NCBI GenBank assembly: GCA_964505385.1
Contig: CAZDIA010000008.1
Location: 1 to 64,000, forward strand
DNA length: 64,000 nt
Direction of reading: 5' to 3'
Origin: SLJN01 sp964505385
GTDB lineage: Bacteria > Bacteroidota > Rhodothermia > Balneolales > Natronogracilivirgulaceae
The translations under genes were made by a program, and so were the position numbers. Below the pieces are notes generated by a model. The model did not search any database. It was not told the origin of the DNA and saw nothing but the letters and a program-made list of their open reading frames with translations. This document shows, piece after piece, positions 34,115 through 43,171 of the stretch (its first letter is position 1; the number at the start of each line of letters is the position of its first letter).

Positions 34115-35611
34115 TTATAACTCATCCTCACCTTCATCATAACGGCCGATGGATCCAAGCATTGATCCTACCATATCCTTAAATGTGCGTTGTTCGTCCA
34201 AATCTTCTTTACTCAATATCGACTGTTGATGCAGTGCTTCAAGCACAAAATCCATTGCTGAAATAAGCTCATTTTCCGCCGGATCAAGATATTTTTGAGT
34301 TACGTTTCTCAACCCGTTTACCGACTCGATTCTTTTTTTATACTCGCTATCACTGAGATTATCAGGCAGATCAACTACATTACCATTTGAGAACCAATCC
34401 ATTACCTCCTTGTAAGGTGCCTCGGTTTCTTCAGTTTTTTGTTGCGGATCAGGAAAATATGACTTGAAAACGGTGTTTACGGCTTTGCCAATGAGAAGGC
34501 TTGCAACATTATTAGCCCCTTCCTGTTCGCCTTCATACACCAGCTCCATTTTTCCGGTCAACGCCGGTTTGCTGTGAAACAAATCCGTAATACGCACCGT
34601 AGTTTTAGTTTCTTCATTTACGATAGCGCGCCGCTCGGCAGAAGAAATTACCTGCTCCATGGCTGTTATAGTTAATCTCGTTGAGACACCACTCTTTTGG
34701 TCAATGTACTCTGAATCACGCGCTTCAAAAGCAATTTGCTCTATTGCTTCTGCCATAAACCGAGGTACATGCACTTCAACCTGACCATTTCGGTTAATCC
34801 ATGCTTCATTGGAAGTGATTTTCAAACCGGTTTCAATATTGTGTGGATAGTGGGTGAGTATCTGGGAATCGATCCTGTCTTTGAGCGGTGTAATGATATT
34901 GCCCCGATTGGTATAATCCTCCGGATTGGCAGAAAATACGATTAGCGCATCAATGGGCAGGCGAACATTAAAACTACGAATCTGAATATCCCTCTCCTGC
35001 ATAATATTAAGCAACGCTACCTGTATTCTAGGCTGCAAATCCGGCAACTCATTAATGGCAAAAATACCGCGATTGGTTTTGGGTATCAGACCAAAATTGA
35101 TCACCTGTTCATCCGCCAGCGTTAATTTTTTTGTAGCCGCTTTGATCGGATCAATATCACCTATAAGGTCGGCGACAGTTGTATCCGGTGTGGCAAGTTT
35201 TTCAGCATACCGTTCGGTGCGGTGAATCCATGTTATGGGAGTAAGATCCACTTTATCTTTAATCAAGTCTTTGGCATACTTACTTTTAGGATGAAACGGA
35301 TCATCCATTATTTCGGATCCTCTGATTACAGGAACATACTCATCCAGAAAGTCGGTAAGCTGGCGTAGAATACGTGTTTTTGCCTGTCCCCGAAGACCGA
35401 GTAAAATGAAATCGTGCTTGGCGAGAATTGCGTTTTTTAGTTGAGGGATCACGGTTTTATCATATCCCAAAATCCCCGGAAATGCCTGTTTCCCTTCACC
35501 GAGATAGGTGATCATATTTTCACGAATCTCATCTTTTACCGGCCGGGATTTCCAGTTGCTCTCCCGAAGTTCACCAAGTGTTCGAATGTGTGTTAGTTCT
35601 CTTGTTGTCAT
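34115..35611 (-). CDS. Magnesium-chelatase ChlI/MoxR-like AAA ATPase
   Basis: Cytoplasmic AAA+ ATPase of 498 residues. Walker A is GLRGQAKTR (72-80), the relaxed GxxGxxKT form of the ChlI group. The Walker B region reads GIFAINELPDL, with Asn where Asp is usual, followed by the sensor-1 segment LIVFSANPED and the arginine-finger region LKDRIDSQ. Such stand-alone ChlI-like ATPases usually work with a VWA-domain protein, but none is encoded next to it and no tetrapyrrole genes are near, so chelatase activity is not implied. C-terminal third (about 330-498) is helical and acidic. Confidence 0.82.
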   Translation of the reverse strand: MTTRELTHIRTLGELRESNWKSRPVKDEIRENMITYLGEGKQAFPGILGYDKTVIPQLKNAILAKHDFILLGLRGQAKTRILRQLTDFLDEYVPVIRGSEIMDDPFHPKSKYAKDLIKDKVDLTPITWIHRTERYAEKLATPDTTVADLIGDIDPIKAATKKLTLADEQVINFGLIPKTNRGIFAINELPDLQPRIQVALLNIMQERDIQIRSFNVRLPIDALIVFSANPEDYTNRGNIITPLKDRIDSQILTHYPHNIETGLKITSNEAWINRNGQVEVHVPRFMAEAIEQIAFEARDSEYIDQKSGVSTRLTITAMEQVISSAERRAIVNEETKTTVRITDLFHSKPALTGKMELVYEGEQEGANNVASLLIGKAVNTVFKSYFPDPQQKTEETEAPYKEVMDWFSNGNVVDLPDNLSDSEYKKRIESVNGLRNVTQKYLDPAENELISAMDFVLEALHQQSILSKEDLDEQRTFKDMVGSMLGSIGRYDEGEDEL

Positions 35612-35991
35612 AAGATTTGGCTGAATTAAATTACTTACCCTTCTTAAAAACCAAGAATGAATAGATATGGTTTCATGAGAATTTAATAGTGCTTTTCGTA
35701 CCGATAATGTCCGTCCCTATTCTATTCGCGACAGCGCGTTTTATAGCATTAACTCAAGCTCCCCTCACCATTTTATATGGTCCACATTCAGTGTTTTAGT
35801 TGCAACAGGTGTTACTAAAAGTTTGTTAGATGTTGTGTTGACGGTCTAACGACAACGACAAACATCAAACGAGATAGCAGCCAGCCTGTTAACGATTTAC
35901 ACTCAAGAGATATCACCTTAACTTGAAGGAAAAAGGGCACCACTTATTGTAAGCGGTGCCCTTTGATAATCTCTTCTATTCGTGATTCATG
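35612..35991. other. Gene-free stretch with a terminator
   Basis: Contains the presumed promoter of the leftward ATPase gene, a relative of the ACATCAAAC dispersed repeat (about 35862) and the terminator at 35928-35964. No coding region is supported. Confidence 0.45.
35928..35964 (-). terminator. Rho-independent terminator after the starch-binding-like secreted protein
   Basis: AAAGGGCACC (35932-35941) pairs perfectly with GGTGCCCTTT (35955-35964) around a 13-base loop; read leftwards it ends in five T. It lies 28 bases beyond the stop of the secreted protein gene at 35992. Its stem resembles the one at 37822-37857. Confidence 0.88.
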
Positions 35992-37365
35992 TTATTTAAC
36001 CAGCGTCATTTGATTGCTAATTATCTCACCGTCAGCTTGCAACCGGTAGATATATACACCAGAGGCCAGATTAGAGCCGTCAAAGCTGACTTGATGCATA
36101 CCGGCCTCCACCTGACCGTCGACCAGCGTTTTAACCCGCTGGCCAAGGGTGTTGTACACCGAGAGTACAACCTCTGTATCTGCCGGAAGTTCGTAACCAA
36201 TCGTTGTAACAGGGTTGAACGGGTTCGGATAGTTCTGGCTCAATGCTATCTCATTAGGCAGTTCTGAATCATACTCATAATCACTACTGGTTACGTTTTC
36301 CGGGAAGGCGGTGTTGCCATCCGGATAAGCTGCCATAAGCTCAACGCCCATTACATCTTCGTCATCGATTCCTGCATAATAACCGTTTGCAAGCAATACG
36401 CCTGCTTCACCGCCATCATCTTCAGCGTTGTAGATGAAAACACCAAGAGGATCAGTGTCATCGGGATCGGAGCCTGTAATGTAGAGTTCGAGAGTGTGAA
36501 GATCGGCTGGAACATTGATGTATCCCTGCGCATCTCCAAACTCGAAATCCTGAGCAAGGGGCTCTTCATCGCCTTTTATCCAAAGATCCACGGCAATAGG
36601 AGTATCCGGGACGGCGTGATACAGCAGAAGCGCAACTTCATCTTCTACTCCACTGGTTTTCTGAGCTTCATGGAAATCGATATCGAACGAAGTAGGTTCA
36701 CCCTCTTCATCAAATTCACCACGTGCAATGGCAACGTATTCGTCCTGAGCTTCAAAGGTGAACTCGGTGGAGAGCAGTACTTCCTCCTCTCCTGCAGAAG
36801 TTATCGAAATTGAAATCTCTTCACCGTGAGGCACCTCTTCGAAACCGGTTATATCCTGAAATTCAATCCCGGCGAAATCAGGTTCTTCTTCGGCGGGATC
36901 AGCATTGATATACACATCCACGGATGAAGCAAACTCATTGGCAGATGCGTGAATCAGCTGAAGTTCGGCTATCTCGACCAACTCCGGCTCTTCATCGTGC
37001 CACTGCTCACCGTCAAACCAGCCGTCACTGTTTCGCTCAAGGTCGTCGGTTTGCTGTGCATCCTCGGGATCACCATCGTTGAAAATCACCCTGTTCACCC
37101 ACTCCGGCAGTTCATAACTCCACCAGACATCACCCTCTTCGGGCTCCTGCATGGGTACTCCGGGCCAATCATCAAACAGATTATCGCCTTCATCTTCCCA
37201 GGCCCAGATATAGACTTCGTCCCAGTTATGAGGATTTTTGTAATGGACTGTGAAGGTTTCGTCTTCCTCCTGTACACTTTGAGCATTGAGCACTCCGGCA
37301 AAAAGAAATGGAATCACTAATGCTGCGGCAGAAACTATTTTAAAAACTGTATTCATCTTTATCAT
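35992..37365 (-). CDS. Secreted CBM26-like/DUF4397 protein with type IX-like C-terminal sorting domain
   Basis: 457-residue exported, very acidic protein. Signal peptide at 4-29 (ends LNAQS). Residues 36-120 resemble a starch-binding module (CBM26-like: VHYKNPHNWDEVYIWAW and WPGVPM). Two halves of a DUF4397 region follow (LQLIHASANEFASSVDVYI, LLLYHAVPDTPIAVDLWI; about 131-350). The C-terminus (about 370-457) is a sorting module with NYPNPFNPVTTI and ending YIYRLQADG...QMTLVK, expected to direct transport through the outer membrane. No catalytic domain is seen, so a binding role is likely. Paired in style with the 1299-residue protein upstream. Confidence 0.78.
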   Translation of the reverse strand: MIKMNTVFKIVSAAALVIPFLFAGVLNAQSVQEEDETFTVHYKNPHNWDEVYIWAWEDEGDNLFDDWPGVPMQEPEEGDVWWSYELPEWVNRVIFNDGDPEDAQQTDDLERNSDGWFDGEQWHDEEPELVEIAELQLIHASANEFASSVDVYINADPAEEEPDFAGIEFQDITGFEEVPHGEEISISITSAGEEEVLLSTEFTFEAQDEYVAIARGEFDEEGEPTSFDIDFHEAQKTSGVEDEVALLLYHAVPDTPIAVDLWIKGDEEPLAQDFEFGDAQGYINVPADLHTLELYITGSDPDDTDPLGVFIYNAEDDGGEAGVLLANGYYAGIDDEDVMGVELMAAYPDGNTAFPENVTSSDYEYDSELPNEIALSQNYPNPFNPVTTIGYELPADTEVVLSVYNTLGQRVKTLVDGQVEAGMHQVSFDGSNLASGVYIYRLQADGEIISNQMTLVK

Positions 37366-37883
37366 TCTATTCCTGGTTTATTTGAATATACAAAAGTATT
37401 TTCTTGTTTCTGTTCAAATTATTTATATAGTTAAATTTAATATTATACTGTATGGCATTCCAGTTAAAAAATCAATCAAATAATTTCTTTGTTATTTTAA
37501 ATTCAGCTCACTTCTGATTCCATTTCGCAATGAACACCCTTGTTTTTTCCTGACGCCTCCTATTTCGAAGTACTTTCTGAACTTTCTTTAACTTTTTATA
37601 ACCTCCTGACATGACCCTTATTTAATGCTTGTAGTTGCTATAGTTTTTATTGTTTTTAAACCTGCTTATCGTTTGATGGTTGACGTTTTGATCAAGGGCA
37701 ACATCTAAAAACAAGCATCAAACAAACTATTATCTTCAATTTGAAGTATATACAGTAGCTGCATCAAGTTTTATACGAAGTTAAGTACTCCCTTCAGCTA
37801 TCTTTTCTCCCTTTAGGACCTAAAAAAGGGCACCGCTGTTGGGCGATGCCCTTTTTTACATTTTACGCTATTTCAGGTTTAGA
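37366..37883. other. Gene-free stretch between two secreted-protein genes
   Basis: AT-rich sequence of about 518 bases. It must hold the promoter of the gene at 35992-37365; it also contains a relative of the ACATCAAAC repeat (about 37715) and the terminator of the next gene at 37822-37857. No gene or riboswitch was recognised. Confidence 0.45.
37822..37857 (-). terminator. Rho-independent terminator after the 1299-residue secreted protein
   Basis: AAAAAAGGGCA pairs with TGCCCTTTTTT, with inner CCGC/GGGCG pairing. The A and T runs make it potentially bidirectional. It lies 27 bases after the gene's stop codon. Confidence 0.88.
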
Positions 37884-40800
37884 TTATTTAACCAGTGTCA
37901 TCTGGTTGCTAATAACCTTGCTATCGGTTTGCAGACGATAGATATACACACCCGACGCCAGATTCGAGCCATCGAAACTGACTTCGTGCGTGCCGGCTTC
38001 CACGCGACCGTCTATCAGTGTTTCTACCTGCTGACCAAGGGTGTTATACACCGTGAGTTCAACATGAGTATCCGCAGGCAACTGGTATTGGATCGTTGTC
38101 ACCGGGTTGAACGGATTCGGATAGTTTTGTTCAAGTCCGACTTCCTGTGGCAAATCAGTCATTATATCTTCAGCACTGACCGTTTGATCATCCTGGTTAC
38201 CAAATGTATCATTTATTTCCATGTCTTCGGTAACCGAAATTTCCCGGTTAGGATCGCCTTCCCATTCGCCAAGGTCCCAAGTGGGGTCGTCTTCTACAAG
38301 GAAATACTTGTATTCGTGATCCCCTTCTTCAACCTCAAGTGTAAGAGCATAGATGTCATCTTCGTCTTCAATAGGCTCAAACATGAAGTCCGGATTTTCG
38401 CCGGGTTCTGTCCATTCATCAGCAAAAGAACCGGAAACATAAACATCATGCACTTCCGGGTCATAGACTTCATCAGCTATAGCCTCACTCATATCCAAGT
38501 TAAATGTAACTTGAGGCAGAGGATCTGGTATCTCCATTGGCTCTTTTTCAAAGTCTATACGGGCAGTTCCGTTATTTAATTCGATTATAAAGAAGTCATA
38601 ACTGTCTGCTTCTTCATCGTAATAATAATCGACTGCTCCAGAGGCATTTGCGTTTTCAACATCGCCGAGTGACGCAGTAGGTTCAAAAAGCTTTGTATCT
38701 GCTAAATTACCTTCCGGTACTTCTGCATATTGAATCCGCGCCTGATCATCGGTATTGAAATTCGGAATCAAAGTAATGAAGGAGAAACTACCATCTTCTT
38801 CTTCATTCACTACTTTAATATTGTTGGAAAACTCCGGCATCATATATTCCGGAACACTTCCGGCTACCGAACCATCCGAATTTACAAGTGCAGGCGTCAT
38901 GCCATTGGCATTGAAGAGCCACTGATCTTCTCCAACCGGATAAGCATTCGGGTTCATGCCCACTTCGCCCTCGAGATCTTCCTCTTCCACCTCAATGATT
39001 TCAGGGTTCTCGCCATCAAACTCTCCATTGTCCATGGAAAATACATAGATATATGGAGCCTGACCGGCCGCAGCTATAACCTGTGCTGTTCCATCTTCAT
39101 AGCTTCCTACAACATTGATTTGATCGCCAACACGATGCTCGTTGTCGCTCTCAAACGAAATGATATTTTCGGGATCAGCATCAATACCGTCCCAAAGATG
39201 CACATGGAAAGGACCTCCGCCCCATGCATCAGGGTCTGCTGTATTGAGCGTCAACCCGGCCGCGATAATTTTTCCGTCTTCAGTAAAGTCGGCAACGTTT
39301 ATATCAAATATGCTTTCCTCAAGCCCTTCTACTGAAAGCTCCTGAATAAATGAACCGTCGTAAGCATCGTGAAGCCGTGCATGATCCCGATTTGCATAAA
39401 CCATTCTCTGATGTCCCTCAACAATACCAAAACCGCCACCTCGTGGATAGGTATCTTCTTCAAACCAGTCGGGAAGATTCCCCTCGGCATCTGAAAACTC
39501 CCAGTATTCCACAACCGGATCCGGCTCGATGTATTCTTCCACATTTTCCAGGGCAAATTCATCCAGATACCAGGTATGATCTTCACCACCTTCAGGTGGA
39601 TTGTCCGTATCCAGATCAAAAATGACCGTCACCTGATCCCAGTTGATTTCCTGATCCGCATCACTGAGATCCCATTCCAGTTCGATCCATTCGCCGGATT
39701 CGGTGATTTCAGCAATTATATCAGGAGTTTCTTCATCGCCAACCTGTTGTTCCAATTTCATTATACCTTCAATATCAGATCGGGGAGACCAAACTTGCAT
39801 TCGAAAAACAGATTCATCGGTAAGATTAATCTGATCTTCCAAATGATAAAAGAAACCGGCCCAGGCTTGACCATCATCAACTTTTTCGTACTCCAGCACA
39901 TAATCGGTTTCATTTACTCCTGTTTGATCAGGATTGGTTATGCGTGCCAGTTCAGCTCCATCAAATGGGAAGAAGGTTGGATCATGCCAATCAACCTCAT
40001 CGGTATCCATATTGAATGCAAGTGGAAAGTCCTGCAGCAAGGTAGCATCATCCTCCGGAGGGGCTACGATGTCAATGCGTTCCTCGAGCTCAATATCAAT
40101 GAAATCTTCAGATGAACGGGCGGTAACCTGTGGATTCTCTTGAAATATTGTTACAATACCACGCAGATTAAACGGCTCCTGTGGAATATTCTTTCCGAAG
40201 TAATCGAGGTCATCGGCCAGAGAGTGTGTTGTAAAGGTAGCCGGATCTTCATCACTGATCGTCGGGTCGATGATATCATAGTTTTCATTGTTTTCGAAAA
40301 CACCTTCATCGAGAAACTCGGTTTCCTCAATCTCCACCAGCATAGACTGATGCTCATCTGCGGAAAAGTCCTCAAGGGCGATTTCAAATACTGGAAGCTC
40401 ATTATCAGTGGAGCTTACGCCCGGGTTTTCCTGAGGCACGATCTGGCGGGTGTCAAAATGCATTGAAAATTCAAATTCCAGATCTGTAATTCCATCTCCG
40501 ATTTCAAAATCATCTCCGAGCACTTCTTCATTATTATCGACCAAAATCGCACCTGTTTCATCGGCAATGTAGTGCTGATTTCGGGTATCCCGGTCAATAT
40601 AGGTTACGATCGCTTCGCCGGTTAGTGTGGCAACATCACCTTCTTCGGCTTCATCGATGATCTCGGCTATGGTCTCGTATTCTGTTACTTCAGGTGGCTC
40701 TTCATCGGTTAACTCAGCATGATAAGAAGCTATTCCATTATTAGTAATCAGAAGTGAACCTGTGAAGCTTCCATCATCATTAGCAACAAAAGATACACCA

Positions 40801-41783
40801 CCGGTGCCATTAAGATTACCCTCTTCACCCAAGGCATCCATTTCGTGCACGATATAAGCATCGTCAGGATCGCCATCCGGAATTCCGAAAATCTTTGCTC
40901 CGTAACCAACGAATTCAGGCTGATCTTCTCCACCTTCAGCATAAGTGGTTATAGCAAGATAGTGGCTGCCATTTTCTTCTCCGAGATAATCAAGTTTTGT
41001 AGTCCTCTCAGAAATCAGATCAGTATCAATTTCACCAATATGGTCGCCATCTGTATTGAAAAGCTCAACCGGTGAACCAGAAGAAGTTACCGCAATATAG
41101 TCGGTACCGGGAATTCCAATTGCATTAGGATTTGTTGCTAATGAAAAATCCCCTTCTATTTCAGTCGGCTCACTGTCAAAAGGCTCACCCTCGCCTTCTT
41201 GTTCAAACACAAATAATCTGAATGTCTCATCATCACTTATGGCATAAATTCTTGCTGTGCCGTCTTCGTAGCTTCCTGTCACATTGAAATAGCGAGCAAG
41301 AGATTTATCCTCGCCTTCTTCAATTTCATGTGTTAATACCTCTTGCGGGGCAGATTCCTGATCATCCCACAAATGTATTCTAAAAGGATGAAAATGATTT
41401 TCACCATAATTGGAAACCAGAAGCTTGCCATCATCAGTTACATTAGCATCACTGATTACGAAAGTTCCTGATCCACCATATCCATCCATATCCAGCTCTC
41501 CAAGATCCTCTCCATCTTCGGGATCAAGCAAGTGGATACCAAAGTTATCTTCACTAAAGCCCTGGCCATATGCTTCAACCACAACTTCATCTGATCCGTT
41601 AACCCAGTATGCCGTACTTCGATCAACATTTTCCTGGAACCATTCGGGCAGATTATCATTTGCTACTGATCTTTCCCATAGGGTCTCAACATTTTGGGCA
41701 GCAGCTTTATCAAACTGTAAGCCTGCAAACACGACAAGTAGCAGAGTAGAGGCTAAAAGTTTACTTAGTACCCTTTTCATCAT
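37884..41783 (-). CDS. Large multidomain secreted protein with duplicated propeller modules and C-terminal sorting domain
   Basis: 1299-residue, strongly acidic exported protein. Order of parts: signal peptide (1-30); a DUF4623-like propeller (about 31-360); an OB/DUF5689-like segment (about 370-580; TLTGEAIVTYIDRDTRNQHYI); a jelly-roll CBM-like domain (about 590-790); a second propeller copy (about 795-1110); a starch-binding/E-set-like domain (about 1112-1215; VYVSGSFADEW); and a sorting module (1222-1299) almost the same as that of the protein at 35992. The two propellers share landmarks (NLPxWF, HLWD, GSYEDGTA, NPNA), so they arose by duplication. No catalytic centre is visible; adhesion or glycan binding is the most likely role. 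Confidence 0.75.
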   Translation of the reverse strand: MMKRVLSKLLASTLLLVVFAGLQFDKAAAQNVETLWERSVANDNLPEWFQENVDRSTAYWVNGSDEVVVEAYGQGFSEDNFGIHLLDPEDGEDLGELDMDGYGGSGTFVISDANVTDDGKLLVSNYGENHFHPFRIHLWDDQESAPQEVLTHEIEEGEDKSLARYFNVTGSYEDGTARIYAISDDETFRLFVFEQEGEGEPFDSEPTEIEGDFSLATNPNAIGIPGTDYIAVTSSGSPVELFNTDGDHIGEIDTDLISERTTKLDYLGEENGSHYLAITTYAEGGEDQPEFVGYGAKIFGIPDGDPDDAYIVHEMDALGEEGNLNGTGGVSFVANDDGSFTGSLLITNNGIASYHAELTDEEPPEVTEYETIAEIIDEAEEGDVATLTGEAIVTYIDRDTRNQHYIADETGAILVDNNEEVLGDDFEIGDGITDLEFEFSMHFDTRQIVPQENPGVSSTDNELPVFEIALEDFSADEHQSMLVEIEETEFLDEGVFENNENYDIIDPTISDEDPATFTTHSLADDLDYFGKNIPQEPFNLRGIVTIFQENPQVTARSSEDFIDIELEERIDIVAPPEDDATLLQDFPLAFNMDTDEVDWHDPTFFPFDGAELARITNPDQTGVNETDYVLEYEKVDDGQAWAGFFYHLEDQINLTDESVFRMQVWSPRSDIEGIMKLEQQVGDEETPDIIAEITESGEWIELEWDLSDADQEINWDQVTVIFDLDTDNPPEGGEDHTWYLDEFALENVEEYIEPDPVVEYWEFSDAEGNLPDWFEEDTYPRGGGFGIVEGHQRMVYANRDHARLHDAYDGSFIQELSVEGLEESIFDINVADFTEDGKIIAAGLTLNTADPDAWGGGPFHVHLWDGIDADPENIISFESDNEHRVGDQINVVGSYEDGTAQVIAAAGQAPYIYVFSMDNGEFDGENPEIIEVEEEDLEGEVGMNPNAYPVGEDQWLFNANGMTPALVNSDGSVAGSVPEYMMPEFSNNIKVVNEEEDGSFSFITLIPNFNTDDQARIQYAEVPEGNLADTKLFEPTASLGDVENANASGAVDYYYDEEADSYDFFIIELNNGTARIDFEKEPMEIPDPLPQVTFNLDMSEAIADEVYDPEVHDVYVSGSFADEWTEPGENPDFMFEPIEDEDDIYALTLEVEEGDHEYKYFLVEDDPTWDLGEWEGDPNREISVTEDMEINDTFGNQDDQTVSAEDIMTDLPQEVGLEQNYPNPFNPVTTIQYQLPADTHVELTVYNTLGQQVETLIDGRVEAGTHEVSFDGSNLASGVYIYRLQTDSKVISNQMTLVK

Positions 41784-42259
41784 ATTTTTATCTCCGTTTA
41801 GTGTTTAGTGTAATTTTCACTCCAACAGTTATAAGGTCTTAGCTAACATTATATTAAATTTGCATCTCTTAACAAAGTATAACATGTATATTTTGATCAA
41901 AAAATCCGGTTCAGTAACCAGCATTCAAGAGGTGTTTAACTCCGTTGCTATAAAGTTTATGCGACGACTTAAGATGCTGATTGCAAGTAGATTAAGCAGT
42001 CATAGATTTTATATCCCAACAAACAGTTAGTTATTAAAACAAATCTATGTAAATATTGACACACGTCTTAGCAAATGACGAATAATATTAATTTTAATAA
42101 GGTTATAAAGTGGGGATGTAAAAAAATGGAATCATTTCCTGGTGAATAATTCGGGTTAGTGAGACTGATTAGAGCTACAGGAATTTTATTTTAGGCTCAC
42201 TAACATGATTTAAAATTCTTCTATTAAACCTTAAAACTTTTACGCTGTTATAATTCCAA
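41784..42259. other. Divergent gene-free region ahead of the glycan locus
   Basis: Separates the leftward 1299-residue protein gene from the rightward DUF4434-like gene. It is AT-rich, has no coding signal, and carries the long-range inverted repeat at 42155-42204. Confidence 0.5.
42155..42204 (+). promoter_or_regulatory. Perfect 9-bp inverted repeat upstream of the DUF4434-like gene
   Basis: GTTAGTGAG (42155-42163) and CTCACTAAC (42196-42204) are perfect complements 32 bases apart, ending 55 bases ahead of the start codon. It could bind a dimeric regulator at two half-sites or form a leader hairpin. No other copy was noticed in the window. Confidence 0.4.
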
Positions 42260-43171
42260 ATGAAAATCTCAGGCACCTTCCTCGACGAAATCACCCATGA
42301 TATCCCGGCACAAAACTGGGGCCCTAAAGAGTGGGCAGCCGACTTCGACGCCATGAAGGCGGCAGGTATCGATACCGTGATTCTGATCAGAGCAGGTTAC
42401 AAAAAACAGGCGACCTTTAATTCGAAAGTATTACAAAAAAAGGCCGCTGCCCGTCCGGTTCACCTCGATCTGGTGGATCTGTTTCTCTCCGAAGCCGAAC
42501 GATGCGGTATGGATTTGCTTTTCGGCACCTACGATTCCGGCGAACATTGGATTGACGGAGACTACGAACGAGACCTGGCCATCAACAAAGATTTTTGCAG
42601 CGAGGTGATTGACCTTTACGGAGACCGAAAAGCTTTTAAAGGCTGGTATTTGTGCCACGAGATTGATACCTATAACCCTAAAGTAATGCGGGTGTATGAT
42701 GAGCTTTCATCCCACCTGAAAAACCTGAAAGACGGTCCGATTTTGATCTCCCCGTACATCAAAGGAGTTAAACAATTCGGTGATCAGGCCATCAGCCTGG
42801 AAGATCACGGCAAAGAGTGGGAAAAGGTATTCCGCGAGATTGAAGGTAAGGTAGATATCGTGGCCTTTCAGGACGGTCAGGTTTCCATAGAAGAACTCAG
42901 TGATTATCTGTGGATAAACCATGAACTGGCTTCCCGGCACGGAATCCAAAGCTGGAGCAATGTAGAAAGTTTTGACCGGGATATGCCGTTCAAGTTCCCG
43001 CCGATCGGCTTTGAAAAACTGCTCTCCAAAATTGAAGCGGCAACTGAAGCCGGCGTCGATAAACTCATCACGTTTGAGTTTTCGCATTTTATGAGTCCGA
43101 ATTCATCATACATCTCAGCCAGGCATCTGTATAATCGGTACATGGAATGGTCTCAAAATAGTAGCAAATGA
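42260..43171 (+). CDS. DUF4434-like TIM-barrel glycoside hydrolase candidate
   Basis: 303-residue protein matching the DUF4434 pattern: MKISGTFLDEITHDIPAQNW at the start, DAMKAAGIDTVILIRAGY, and GWYLCHEIDTYN, where Glu is a plausible catalytic acid. The family has a TIM-barrel fold and is grouped with glycosidases, but substrates are not established. No signal peptide is seen, so it probably acts in the cytoplasm. Its stop overlaps the start of the AGE epimerase gene by four bases (ATGA), a strong sign that the two work together. Confidence 0.78.
   Translation: MKISGTFLDEITHDIPAQNWGPKEWAADFDAMKAAGIDTVILIRAGYKKQATFNSKVLQKKAAARPVHLDLVDLFLSEAERCGMDLLFGTYDSGEHWIDGDYERDLAINKDFCSEVIDLYGDRKAFKGWYLCHEIDTYNPKVMRVYDELSSHLKNLKDGPILISPYIKGVKQFGDQAISLEDHGKEWEKVFREIEGKVDIVAFQDGQVSIEELSDYLWINHELASRHGIQSWSNVESFDRDMPFKFPPIGFEKLLSKIEAATEAGVDKLITFEFSHFMSPNSSYISARHLYNRYMEWSQNSSK

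Noticed and set aside
38730..39335. Open frame of 201 codons on the plus strand inside the 1299-residue protein gene
   Set aside because: Antisense shadow caused by the acidic codon use of the real gene; its translation is low in recognisable domains.
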